NCBI GenBank assembly: GCA_028280265.1
Contig: JANQMD010000024.1
Coordinates: 54,066-118,065, forward strand
Source of the DNA: Flavobacteriaceae bacterium
Lineage (GTDB): Bacteria; Bacteroidota; Bacteroidia; Flavobacteriales; Flavobacteriaceae
Length of the DNA stretch: 64,000 nt
Reading direction: 5' to 3'
The position numbers were made by a program, and so were the translations under genes. Under the pieces are notes generated by a model. It searched no databases and was not told the DNA's origin. It saw only the letters and a program-made list of their open reading frames with translations. Of the stretch, positions 29,247 to 37,966 are shown piece after piece (the stretch's first letter is position 1; the number at the start of each line of letters is the position of its first letter).

Positions 29247-30459
29247 GAAAATAATCTGGATATTAAATATGACAGCAGGGAAACCTGATTCTGGATGGGG
29301 AGAAAGACATTTCTATTTCAGTAAGTTTTGGGTTAAGAAAGGATATGATGTTAAAATCATTTCAGGATCCTACAATCATTTATTTAAAAACCAACCTAAG
29401 ATTGATCTCGATAAAAAATTCACACTAGAAGAAGTTGAAAAAGGAATTACATTTTGTTGGGTTAAAATACCTGAATACGATGGTGGAAGTGTTTTTAAAC
29501 TTTGGAGTATGATTCGCTTTGCTATCAGAACAAAAAAACTATCTCCTGAATTATTAGGAAAACCAGATGTTATATTAGTTTCTTCAATGCCTATTTTTCC
29601 CATACTTACTGGGAGTTATTTAAAAAAGAAGTGGAAAGCCGAAAAGCTTTTGTTTGAAATCAGGGATCTTTGGCCATTGACTCCTATGTATTTAAAAGGT
29701 TATTCAAAATGGCATCCAATTGTACTTATAATGGCTTGGGTAGAAAAGTTTGGATATAAAAAATCTGATGCAATTGTTTCATTATTGCCCAATGCTCATC
29801 AATATATTGATCAGATTTCTAAAAACCCTTCAAAGTATTTTTGGATACCAAACGGTATTGATGAGTCTTTGTTAGAAAGTGAACCGCTTTCAGATAATAT
29901 AATCGCCCAAATACCAAAAGATAAATTTATCGTAGGTTATACAGGTACCATGGGAATGGCCAATGCTCTGGAATACTTAATTGAGTGTTCAATTTTACTA
30001 AAAGAGAACCGTGATATTCATTTTGTTTTTGTTGGAGATGGTTATCTGAAAAATGAACTAAAAAATAAGGTGAAAGTAAATAAGAATGTCAGCTTTATCG
30101 ATAAGATCAACAAAAATCAAGTTCAGGAAATGCTGCAAAAGTTTTCTGTTTGTTTTGTTGGTAGAAACAATACACCCTTGTTTGATTATGGAGTATCGTC
30201 AAATAAATTCTTTGATTATATGTTGTCAAAGAAGCCGGTCATCTCTTCATCCAATAAGATAAAGGACCCTGTTGAGTTATCTGGTTGCGGTTATGTAGTA
30301 AAGCCTGAAGATCCTCATGCCATTAAAGATGCTATTGAAAAAATACAAGCCATGTCGGTTGAGGAAAGGGAGAATTTGGGACAGAAAGGCTACGATTATG
30401 TGACTAAGTTTCATAACTTTCAATATCTCAGTGATTTATATATGAAGATATTTTCTTAA
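29239..30459 (+). CDS. Glycosyltransferase family 4, WbuB/WcaI-like
   Basis: A 406-residue GT-B enzyme. The N-terminus 'WILNMTAGKPDSGWGERHF', then 'FEIRDLWPLTP' and 'YTGTMGMANALEYLIE', match the WbuB/WcaI-like branch that often adds a 2-acetamido-6-deoxyhexose early in O-unit assembly. The EX7E position is altered ('GVSSNKFFDYMLSKKPVI'), as is usual in this branch, with N-K-F-x-D/E in place of the first Glu motif. It lies just upstream of the initiating transferase gene, consistent with adding the second sugar (inference). Confidence 0.8.
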   Translation: MNKKIIWILNMTAGKPDSGWGERHFYFSKFWVKKGYDVKIISGSYNHLFKNQPKIDLDKKFTLEEVEKGITFCWVKIPEYDGGSVFKLWSMIRFAIRTKKLSPELLGKPDVILVSSMPIFPILTGSYLKKKWKAEKLLFEIRDLWPLTPMYLKGYSKWHPIVLIMAWVEKFGYKKSDAIVSLLPNAHQYIDQISKNPSKYFWIPNGIDESLLESEPLSDNIIAQIPKDKFIVGYTGTMGMANALEYLIECSILLKENRDIHFVFVGDGYLKNELKNKVKVNKNVSFIDKINKNQVQEMLQKFSVCFVGRNNTPLFDYGVSSNKFFDYMLSKKPVISSSNKIKDPVELSGCGYVVKPEDPHAIKDAIEKIQAMSVEERENLGQKGYDYVTKFHNFQYLSDLYMKIFS

Positions 30460-30510
30460 TAGAAAGCTATTTTTTATATTTTTATAGCGTTGTCCCTTTG
30501 AACCCATACC

Positions 30511-31887
30511 ATGAAGGTATCTCACATAGCGTTGTCGGAAAGAAAATTGTTGTTAAGATCATTCGATTTGATTCTTATCATAGCTACCTTGTGGTCTTCC
30601 TCTTATTTTTTGATTCAAGAATACATAGAGTTCGATAATCAATTAATTACTCAATGGATCATTGTTTATGTCGCTTATTTCTTTTTGTTTGGAGAAATCT
30701 TTCAGCTTTACGATTTAAGAACCTCGAGTAATCGATTTCGAGTAGTTAGAAGTTTATTTATAACTGTGTTTATGACTACTCTTGCATTTGTCTTCACACC
30801 ATATTTAACTCCTTCACTGCCAGAAAATAGGATTCAAATTATTTATACTTTCGTGTTGGTTTTTTTACCTGTGATGTTATGGAGGTTCGCATACATTTGG
30901 ATACTTTTTTCACCAAAATATTTTAAAGACATTATGGTAATTGCACATTCATCAAAGATGAATTCTTTTTTAACACTTATTAAAAACATTGGAACACACA
31001 ATGTAGTATGTTATTTGTCGGATAAAAAGGATGATGAGTATGGTAATTTTTTTGATATTTCTTCCACAAATTTATATAAACTAATTAAAAGCACTGCAGC
31101 AAAAGAAATTGTTATCAGCAAGAACGGATTTAGTCAAGAGATAATCTCAAAAATTAACTCAGACATTATCACATTATTTGAAGAAGGAATAAATATTAAA
31201 AGTTATGAGAGTTTTTACGAAGAAATCACGGATAGAGTTCCGAAAGAATATCTGGACCATAATTTTTACAATAACATCAATTTAAGTAGTAATAATGAGA
31301 AGAAATTATATCAGTTCTTCAGAAGACTTTTAGATGTATTTATTTCAATAATAGGATTAACAATATTACTATTAGTACTTCCATTAATAATTATTTTTAA
31401 CCTTTTTTTTAACAGAGGACCTATTTTTTATATTCAGAATCGAGTAGGAAAAAAAGGAGAAATATTTAAGATTTATAAGCTTCGTTCTATGGTAGTAAAT
31501 GCAGAGAAATTGGGAGCGCAATACGCTACTAAAAATGATAAAAGAATTACTCCGTTTGGTAAGTTTTTAAGAAATACTAGGTTAGATGAGTCTCCGCAAT
31601 TTTTTAATATCTTAAAAGGGGATATGAGTTTAATTGGTCCGCGACCAGAAAGGCCTGAGTTTGTAAAAGATTTAGAGGTGAAAATTTCTCTTTATGCAAT
31701 CAGGCATATTGTGAAACCAGGACTAACTGGTTGGGCACAAGTAAACTTTCCATATGCAGGCTCTATCGAAGATCAGGAAAAAAAGTTAAGATATGATTTG
31801 TTTTATATAAAAAAACAGAACCCATATTTAGATTTTAAAATCATTATAAAAACGATCACTACAGTTTTATTCTTTAGAGGTCAGTAA
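30511..31887 (+). CDS. Polyprenyl-phosphate sugar-1-phosphate transferase (initiating enzyme, WbaP/WcaJ-like)
   Basis: A 458-residue integral membrane protein. Four N-terminal membrane segments are followed by a central CoA-binding-like domain, one further hydrophobic segment near 270-290, and the catalytic PHPT domain. The catalytic domain shows 'KLRSMVVNAE', 'RLDESPQFFNILKGDMSLIGPRPERPEF' (cited for its Asp-Glu and PRPE residues) and 'KPGLTGWAQV'. It transfers a sugar-1-phosphate from UDP-sugar to undecaprenyl phosphate and starts repeat-unit assembly. It is the last gene of the locus. Its 3' end overlaps the convergent DUF4105 gene by 21 nt. Confidence 0.92.
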   Translation: MKVSHIALSERKLLLRSFDLILIIATLWSSSYFLIQEYIEFDNQLITQWIIVYVAYFFLFGEIFQLYDLRTSSNRFRVVRSLFITVFMTTLAFVFTPYLTPSLPENRIQIIYTFVLVFLPVMLWRFAYIWILFSPKYFKDIMVIAHSSKMNSFLTLIKNIGTHNVVCYLSDKKDDEYGNFFDISSTNLYKLIKSTAAKEIVISKNGFSQEIISKINSDIITLFEEGINIKSYESFYEEITDRVPKEYLDHNFYNNINLSSNNEKKLYQFFRRLLDVFISIIGLTILLLVLPLIIIFNLFFNRGPIFYIQNRVGKKGEIFKIYKLRSMVVNAEKLGAQYATKNDKRITPFGKFLRNTRLDESPQFFNILKGDMSLIGPRPERPEFVKDLEVKISLYAIRHIVKPGLTGWAQVNFPYAGSIEDQEKKLRYDLFYIKKQNPYLDFKIIIKTITTVLFFRGQ

Positions 31888-33054
31888 CACTCTGTTTAGG
31901 AAGAAAACTCTTACCAGGAGGGCAATCAGAAAAGGAATTAGTACAATTGAAAAACCTTGTATTCCAAAAGTCCAGATAAAAGGAATTAATAACAGTAAAA
32001 TGAGATATAACCTCATATAAGATTTAACCCATTTTCGAGTTTTCTCTTTTATCAAAAAGAATGAAATCAATAAATTAGGGGCAAATGCCCAAAGTGCATT
32101 GAAATTATTTGGCGTTGTTTTATGATCTGTAAAAAACCACAAAAAGACTAATAAAGATCCAATAATACCTGTAGATAAAAAGATTATAAAATCCATCCAT
32201 TTCGACCTATTTTGAGTTTTGTGGTTTTTCCAAGTGTAGTATAATATCAGAAGAGATAAAATAGAAAAAATAAGCAAAGGATTAAACCACGATGACGTTG
32301 AAGTTTTCGGATCAAAACTTAATACCACTTTCTCAGACTTAATCAACGGCTCTTTTTTGCCATTTATTAAGATATTGGCAGTACCAAAATAGGAAAAAAC
32401 GTAATTTGGAAGATACATAGGTTCTTCTAACAAAATATCCTCATCCAATTTACTCCCTAGAGCTGTGTTAATACCGAAACTTCCCCAATGATTCCATGGC
32501 AACTCTTTGTTCATTAATTTTCTTAATGTGAGATTTTCTGGCTTGGAATTTTCTGAAAACTCCAGACGATCTTTAAAAATATCTTTAACAATGTCTCTCA
32601 ATTTTGTAGAACAATTATTAAAAAAAGGATCGTAATAATAGGATGCATTTTGAGGTAGTGCATTTGTTTCTAGAAATTGATAAAGACTTTGACGTTCGTC
32701 TAAATTTAGATTCAATACTTGAACTTTAATCCAACGTTTGTTTCTCTGGTAACTTTTTACAAATAAATCGAAAGGATATCTTCCCAAGCTATACAAAAGC
32801 CTCCCTTTTGCAAAGTTTGTGTAAAAATTAGGTTGATTAAAATCGAACATCCCATAATTATAGGCAGTATCCATTCTTAATACAGGGTCTTCTACACGTA
32901 TGGCACTATGACCAAAAGCTTCGAATAACGCGTCACCAGCTCCTACAGTTACAATACTTATCTGAGAATATTGGGATAATTTTAGACTCTGACTTTTTAC
33001 TTGAAGTGAATAAAAAAAGGTAAAAAAGAGTAAAAAAGTAATGTGTTTCATCAT
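31867..33054 (-). CDS. DUF4105 / Lnb-like lipoprotein N-acyltransferase
   Basis: A 395-residue protein with an N-terminal signal peptide (about 1-21, ending 'VKSQS'), a periplasmic DUF4105 domain and five or so C-terminal membrane helices from about residue 262. The likely catalytic residues are His49 in 'FGHSAIRV' and Cys148 in 'NNCSTKLRD', spaced as in the papain-like Lnb family, shown in Bacteroides to N-acylate lipoproteins. It begins 1 nt inside the stop of the PorV-like gene, so they share a transcript. I infer that it matures lipoproteins in this organism. An ordinary DUF4105 protein of other function cannot be ruled out. Confidence 0.75.
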   Translation of the reverse strand: MMKHITFLLFFTFFYSLQVKSQSLKLSQYSQISIVTVGAGDALFEAFGHSAIRVEDPVLRMDTAYNYGMFDFNQPNFYTNFAKGRLLYSLGRYPFDLFVKSYQRNKRWIKVQVLNLNLDERQSLYQFLETNALPQNASYYYDPFFNNCSTKLRDIVKDIFKDRLEFSENSKPENLTLRKLMNKELPWNHWGSFGINTALGSKLDEDILLEEPMYLPNYVFSYFGTANILINGKKEPLIKSEKVVLSFDPKTSTSSWFNPLLIFSILSLLILYYTWKNHKTQNRSKWMDFIIFLSTGIIGSLLVFLWFFTDHKTTPNNFNALWAFAPNLLISFFLIKEKTRKWVKSYMRLYLILLLLIPFIWTFGIQGFSIVLIPFLIALLVRVFFLNRVLLTSKE

Positions 33055-34124
33055 TATTGTCGGAAAAAACTATAGTCAAACTTAATCGAAAAAATATTGG
33101 AAAATAGAGCATTTCCAATACTTCCAATATTTGTCAACGCGTAATCTATCTGTATTCCTCTGTATAGAAAGCCAACACCAAAGTTTGGTTGAATGGATAA
33201 GCTACGATTCCCATTAAACTCTGTAGTACGCTGAAAATTACCAACGCCAGCTCTCAGAAATACTAAGTTTTCATAATCTAACTGAAAACCTATAGCAGGA
33301 TCTATACTCGCAAAGCTAGTTGAAATAAGATCATTCGTCTGTGCAAGTCTGATATTAAAATTGACTTCAGATAGCAAGTGAAAGAATCGTCCAATATTAA
33401 ACAAACGAGCAGCACCAAGCTGAATCTTAGGTTTTGTTATTTCTGTTGTTTCTGGAAGTTCCTGATTTTGACCAGGTATTGCATTTTGAATTTTAGCAAA
33501 TTCATTTTGATTGATTGACCAGACATTAAATGTTGTGGTAATATCTCTTACCATCAGTCCAAACTTCCAGTTCTTCCTTTCAAATTGGATTCCAGCATCG
33601 AAACCAAATCCCCAAGAACTCGCAAAATCACCAATAGTTCTTCTCACAACTTTTGCATTGATTCCTAAATACAGATCTTTAAGAATTAGATTTCTAGCAT
33701 AAGAAATATTCAAGGCATAATCAGCAGCAGAGAATAAGCTAATTCTATTAAAATCAATATTTCCTTGACTATCGATTAATTCAGTTGTATTAAGGATGTC
33801 ATCAACACCAAAACGAATTAGTGAGACTCCCAAAGCACTTCTGTCATCTATAGGCATAGCAAAGGCCGCATAGTTATAATTTGCGATTCCTGCAAAATAC
33901 GAGGCATACATCAAAGACCCTTGATAATCTTCTATATTCACCAGTCCAGCTGGATTCCAATATACCGAATTTACATCATTGGTTGTTGCAACCACGGCTT
34001 TGCTCATACCAAGAGCTGCTGCGTCAACACCAATATTTAGAAATTCATTAGAATAGTTACGGATACTTTGTCCTTCAGAAAGAGAAGTAATCAGTAATAA
34101 AAGTATGAGAATTTTTTTTTCCAA
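33054..34124 (-). CDS. PorV/PorQ-family outer membrane beta-barrel protein
   Basis: A 356-residue FadL-like barrel. The signal peptide (about 1-19) is followed by 'FLNIGVDAAALGMSKAVVA' and 'NSVYWNPAGL', the hallmark of the PorV/PorQ/UPF0164 families of type IX secretion. Alternating amphipathic strands continue to a terminal aromatic ('YSFFRQ'). It is likely a type IX-associated carrier or scaffold in the outer membrane, in the group sometimes called PorV2. The start is TTG 34124; there is no other candidate that keeps the signal peptide. It is transcribed with the Lnb-like gene. Confidence 0.75.
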   Translation of the reverse strand: MEKKILILLLLITSLSEGQSIRNYSNEFLNIGVDAAALGMSKAVVATTNDVNSVYWNPAGLVNIEDYQGSLMYASYFAGIANYNYAAFAMPIDDRSALGVSLIRFGVDDILNTTELIDSQGNIDFNRISLFSAADYALNISYARNLILKDLYLGINAKVVRRTIGDFASSWGFGFDAGIQFERKNWKFGLMVRDITTTFNVWSINQNEFAKIQNAIPGQNQELPETTEITKPKIQLGAARLFNIGRFFHLLSEVNFNIRLAQTNDLISTSFASIDPAIGFQLDYENLVFLRAGVGNFQRTTEFNGNRSLSIQPNFGVGFLYRGIQIDYALTNIGSIGNALFSNIFSIKFDYSFFRQ

Positions 34125-34199
34125 GTGCTTAAGAATTCTGTCACAAATATCTAAATATAATATTGAAATAACTGGTGAAAAGACAAGTTATTGTGCTAA

Positions 34200-35168
34200 C
34201 TAGCCATTCTCTTTTAGAAAGCGGATCATTCGTTTTTCCAACCATCTGTTGTATTGCTTTCGAATACCAGTTATAAATCCAACATGTCCTCCATATTTGG
34301 TAACCTCTAAATGAAAAGCATCTGAATCTCCTGCTTCCTCATAAGGATAACATTCATCAGGTAAAAAGGGGTCATCTAGTGAAGTTATGAGTAAACTAGG
34401 AATCTTTATTTTAGAGAGGTAAGGCTTAGAGCTCGCTTTTTCCCAATAATCTTCAGGGCTAGAGAAGTTAAAAACAGGAGCGGTATACAATTCATCGAAA
34501 TCTTTAAATGTTTTGGCCTGCATTAATTTCTCCCTGTCTGGTTTGTAGTTAGGAAACTGTTCTACTTTTGCCAAGACTTTTTGTCGTAGCGATTTTAGAA
34601 AACTTTCCATGTACAATTTATTCTTTAAAGTTCCCATAACTCTACCAGACGAAGCTAAATCGACAGGTACAGACACAGCGATTGCACAAGTTACTTTATC
34701 GGGTAGATGATCTCTGTACTCACCTAAATATTTCAAAGTCAAATTACCTCCTAAGCTGTAGCCTACAATCATTATTTTCTTGTATGCATAATTCTTTAAA
34801 AGATAGGAGACAACAAAATCTAGATCCTCTGTTTTACCACTGTGATACGTTTTTAGCAATCGATTATCTTCACCGCTACATCCTCTCAAATTAAAAGAAA
34901 CCGTATCGTATCCTATTGAATTGAATTCAGCGACAGCCGATAATATGTATTTAGATTCTGAACTACCTTCTAAACCATGAATTAAAATGACTATCGTATC
35001 TGACCCAACTTTTGAAAAATCTAAATCAATAAAATCATCATCTAAAGTTTCTATTCTTTTGCGCTGATAATTATGAGTCTCTTGCATGAATAATGACCTA
35101 TAAATAGTATTTACATGTCCATTTCTGAATAGGAGAGAAGGTGAGAAATTTGACTTTATTATCGGCAT
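34200..35168 (-). CDS. Alpha/beta hydrolase, YheT family
   Basis: A 322-residue hydrolase with the YheT-type N-terminus 'FRNGHVNTIYRSLF', the oxyanion region 'LIHGLEGSSES', 'FNLRGCSGEDNRL' and the nucleophile elbow 'GYSLGGN' with the catalytic Ser. The triad Asp and His lie in 'SLDDPFLP' and 'KYGGHVGF'. The physiological substrate of YheT proteins is unknown. It stands alone between a convergent-facing barrel operon and divergent pssA. Confidence 0.85.
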   Translation of the reverse strand: MPIIKSNFSPSLLFRNGHVNTIYRSLFMQETHNYQRKRIETLDDDFIDLDFSKVGSDTIVILIHGLEGSSESKYILSAVAEFNSIGYDTVSFNLRGCSGEDNRLLKTYHSGKTEDLDFVVSYLLKNYAYKKIMIVGYSLGGNLTLKYLGEYRDHLPDKVTCAIAVSVPVDLASSGRVMGTLKNKLYMESFLKSLRQKVLAKVEQFPNYKPDREKLMQAKTFKDFDELYTAPVFNFSSPEDYWEKASSKPYLSKIKIPSLLITSLDDPFLPDECYPYEEAGDSDAFHLEVTKYGGHVGFITGIRKQYNRWLEKRMIRFLKENG

Positions 35169-35280
35169 TAATAGAATTAACTATATGTCATAACAATTAT
35201 GTTAAGCAAATATGCTGAAAAATTTATGATTTTTAAAGTACACAACGAGGATTTACTATTTTAGCAGCACAATTTATAGA

Positions 35281-36039
35281 ATGAACATTAAAAAGCACAT
35301 TCCAAATTTATTCACACTAGGAAATCTTATCAGTGGCTGTATCGCATTATTGTATGTGTTTTCAGGAAATTACGAAGCAACAGCCTTTTTTGTTTTGTTA
35401 GGGATAGTGTTTGACTTTTTTGATGGATTCTTAGCAAGAATTCTAAAAGTACAAGGCGAACTAGGGAAGCAACTCGATTCTCTAGCAGATATGGTTACCA
35501 GTGGAGTGGTGCCAGGCTTTGTCATGTTTTCCATGATGAATGAAGGAGTAATAACTGGTATTAGTAATTCGGTTAAAGATAAAGAACTGCTAGATTTAAT
35601 TAGTATTGATACTGGTTATCTACCTTTTTTTGGTTTCTTATTAATTGCTGCAGCATGTTACCGATTGGGAAAGTTTAATATTGATACAAGACAATCCGAT
35701 TCATTTATAGGGGTTCCCACTCCAGCTATGACCTTGTTTGTAGTTTCTTTACCTTTAATTAATTCTTATACTGAAGTAGAAGTAGTCAGAGCATTGTTAG
35801 AAAACACCTATTTCTTGATGGGGATTACGCTACTCTTAAGTTATTTAATGAATGCCAATTTGCCTCTATTAGCATTAAAGTTTAAGAATTTTAAATGGAA
35901 AGGAAATGAATTTCGTTTTGTATTGATTGCAATTTCTTTAATAATATTAGTGACACTGCAATACCTAGCAATTCCATTAATTATAATTGCATATATTTTA
36001 CTGTCAATCATTCAGAATGTGACTGTAAACAAGTCTTAA
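35281..36039 (+). CDS. pssA: CDP-diacylglycerol--serine O-phosphatidyltransferase
   Basis: A 252-residue membrane enzyme with the complete CDP-alcohol phosphatidyltransferase motif D-x2-DG-x2-AR-x8-G-x3-D-x3-D, visible in 'DFFDGFLAR...GKQLDSLAD'. The N-terminal 'PNLFTLGNLISG' is typical of PssA. There are seven or so hydrophobic segments. It makes phosphatidylserine, the precursor of phosphatidylethanolamine, in the inner membrane. The last 4 nt overlap the end of convergent lptB. Confidence 0.9.
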   Translation: MNIKKHIPNLFTLGNLISGCIALLYVFSGNYEATAFFVLLGIVFDFFDGFLARILKVQGELGKQLDSLADMVTSGVVPGFVMFSMMNEGVITGISNSVKDKELLDLISIDTGYLPFFGFLLIAAACYRLGKFNIDTRQSDSFIGVPTPAMTLFVVSLPLINSYTEVEVVRALLENTYFLMGITLLLSYLMNANLPLLALKFKNFKWKGNEFRFVLIAISLIILVTLQYLAIPLIIIAYILLSIIQNVTVNKS

Positions 36040-36770
36040 AAGACCTTTTCTTTTAATTCGAAGTCCTTACCAAGGTACACTTTGCGTACTAATTCATCAT
36101 CAGCTAAATCTTTAGGAACTCCTTCTTTTAAAATACCTCCTTGATACATCAAATACGTTCTATCGGTAATGGCTAAGGTAGCTTGTACATCGTGATCCGT
36201 AATGAGAATCCCGATATTGCGGTCTTTTAAATGAGCTACAATACTTTGAATGTCCTCTACAGCAATAGGATCTACACCTGCAAAAGGTTCGTCTAGTAGG
36301 ATGAATTTTGGATCAGAAGCCAAACAACGAGCAATTTCTGTTCTTCTACGTTCCCCTCCAGATAGTAAATCACCTCTGTTTTTTCGAACGTGTCCAATAT
36401 TGAACTCTTCAATCAGAGATTCTAGTTTTATTTTCTGCTCTTTTTTTGAGAGATTGGTGAATTGAAGAACGGACATGATATTATCTTCTACAGATAACTT
36501 TCTAAAAACGGAAGCTTCTTGAGCTAGATAACCAATTCCTTTTTTAGCTCTCTTATACATTGGGTATTCAGTAATATCTTCATCATCCAAAAAAATCTTT
36601 CCGCCATTAGGTTTAATCATTCCCACGATCATATAGAAGGAAGTTGTCTTTCCAGCACCATTAGGCCCTAAAAGCCCAATAATTTCTCCCTGTTTTACCT
36701 CCACAGAGATTCCTTTTACCACCTTACGGCTTCCATAAATTTTTTGAATGTTCTCAGCTCTTAATTTCAT
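36036..36770 (-). CDS. lptB: LPS export ABC transporter ATPase
   Basis: A 244-residue ABC ATPase with Walker A 'GPNGAGKTT', the Q-loop, signature 'LSGGERRR', Walker B 'FILLDEPFAGVDP' and switch 'TDHDV'. The phrases 'YLAQEASVFRKLSVEDNI' and 'LLSGGERRRTEIAR' are characteristic of LptB, the motor that extracts lipopolysaccharide with LptFG. It lies downstream of kdsD, which makes a precursor of Kdo, and tatC in the same orientation, so this is an envelope-biogenesis gene group. Confidence 0.92.
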   Translation of the reverse strand: MKLRAENIQKIYGSRKVVKGISVEVKQGEIIGLLGPNGAGKTTSFYMIVGMIKPNGGKIFLDDEDITEYPMYKRAKKGIGYLAQEASVFRKLSVEDNIMSVLQFTNLSKKEQKIKLESLIEEFNIGHVRKNRGDLLSGGERRRTEIARCLASDPKFILLDEPFAGVDPIAVEDIQSIVAHLKDRNIGILITDHDVQATLAITDRTYLMYQGGILKEGVPKDLADDELVRKVYLGKDFELKEKVF

Positions 36771-36813
36771 GATTCAAAAATACAAATACTAATGAGTTAT
36801 ATTCTTAAAATAC

Positions 36814-37167
36814 TTATAAAGCATTTTCTTCTAGAGCTTCCCAAAACTCATAAGCTCTTCTTAAATGAGGGATCACAATAGTACCTCCTACGAGAGTAGC
36901 AATAGACATGGTTTCCATCATTTCTTCTTTGGTAACCCCTTCTTTATAACAGGTCTCTAAATGATAGGCAATACAATCGTCACATCTTAAAACAGCCGAC
37001 GCTACTAAACCTAATAGCTCTTTTGTTTTAACAGAAAGGTGTCCTTCTTTGTATGCATTGGTATCTAGATTAAAGATTCTCTTGATGACTTTATGATCAC
37101 CACCCAAAATCTTTTCGTTCATTTTAGAACGGTACTCATTAAATTCCTGAACTTTATTGGTAGGCAT
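36814..37167 (-). CDS. Carboxymuconolactone decarboxylase/AhpD-like protein
   Basis: A 117-residue all-helical protein. It has the AhpD catalytic spacing E-x11-C-x2-C-x3-H: Glu in 'KELLGL', then 'RCDDCIAYH'. This supports a thiol peroxidase or disulfide-exchange function rather than lactone decarboxylation. It starts inside the 3' end of tatC (14-nt overlap) and precedes lptB by about 40 nt. Its partner and substrate are not known. Confidence 0.8.
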   Translation of the reverse strand: MPTNKVQEFNEYRSKMNEKILGGDHKVIKRIFNLDTNAYKEGHLSVKTKELLGLVASAVLRCDDCIAYHLETCYKEGVTKEEMMETMSIATLVGGTIVIPHLRRAYEFWEALEENAL

Positions 37168-37966
37168 TTTTTTGTTGATTTTTAATGACTCTTTTTGAAA
37201 CTCGAATACTGATTTCGTATAATATTAAGATAGGTATAGAAACAATAACCTGGCTGGCAATATCTGGCGGTGTAATAATCGCTGACAGAATAAGTACACC
37301 GACTAGTGCATGTCTTCGATATCTTTTTAAAAAATCTGGTGTAATCAGCCCTATTTTGGTTAGAAAGTAGATGAGTACTGGTAATTCAAACATAACGGCT
37401 ACACCCAACAGAGTATTTGTAATCAAACTAATGTATGACCCTAAAGTAAACACGTTCGTAACCGTTTCTGCTACCTGAAAACTAAAGAAGAAGAAAACTG
37501 AAATAGGAATAATTACATAATAGCTAAATAAGGCTCCTAAGAAAAATAACACTGAAGAAATAAAAATGAACCCTCTGGATCTTTTTACTTCTGTTTCGTG
37601 CAAGCCAGGAGCAACAAATCGCCAGATTTCCCATAAAACATAAGGAAAACTAGTAATAAAACCCAGGACCACAGCTGTCCAAATGGCATTCATCAATTGG
37701 GACATCATTTTTATACTTTGTAAACTCTGTGGAAATGAAATGGAACAAAAATCAGTTTCTATTCCTACAGCTGAGAATACTGTACAAAAGGTCTCGTATG
37801 TAATGAAATCAGGTTTTAAGTGTGCTAGAATGAAATTGTCAAAAACAAATTCTCGGAACACAAAAATAGAGATAGCTACTGCTAAAATTGCTATTGCACT
37901 TCTCACTAGGTGCCATCTGAGCTCTTCTAAATGAGCTAAAAAGGACATTTCTTTTTCTTGTGCCAT
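37154..37966 (-). CDS. tatC: Twin-arginine translocase subunit TatC
   Basis: A 270-residue protein with six membrane helices. The N-terminus 'SFLAHLEELRWHLVRS' holds the Tat signal-binding residues. 'PYVLWEIWRFVAPGL' and 'FELPVLIYFLTKIGL' are TatC hallmarks, as is 'SAIITPPD'. The first periplasmic loop (about residues 40-75) contains Cys residues, a lineage-specific insertion. It exports folded proteins; the PhoX-like protein at 52717..54402 is a likely client, as it has a twin-arginine signal. It starts directly after the kdsD stop. Confidence 0.95.
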   Translation of the reverse strand: MAQEKEMSFLAHLEELRWHLVRSAIAILAVAISIFVFREFVFDNFILAHLKPDFITYETFCTVFSAVGIETDFCSISFPQSLQSIKMMSQLMNAIWTAVVLGFITSFPYVLWEIWRFVAPGLHETEVKRSRGFIFISSVLFFLGALFSYYVIIPISVFFFFSFQVAETVTNVFTLGSYISLITNTLLGVAVMFELPVLIYFLTKIGLITPDFLKRYRRHALVGVLILSAIITPPDIASQVIVSIPILILYEISIRVSKRVIKNQQKNAYQ

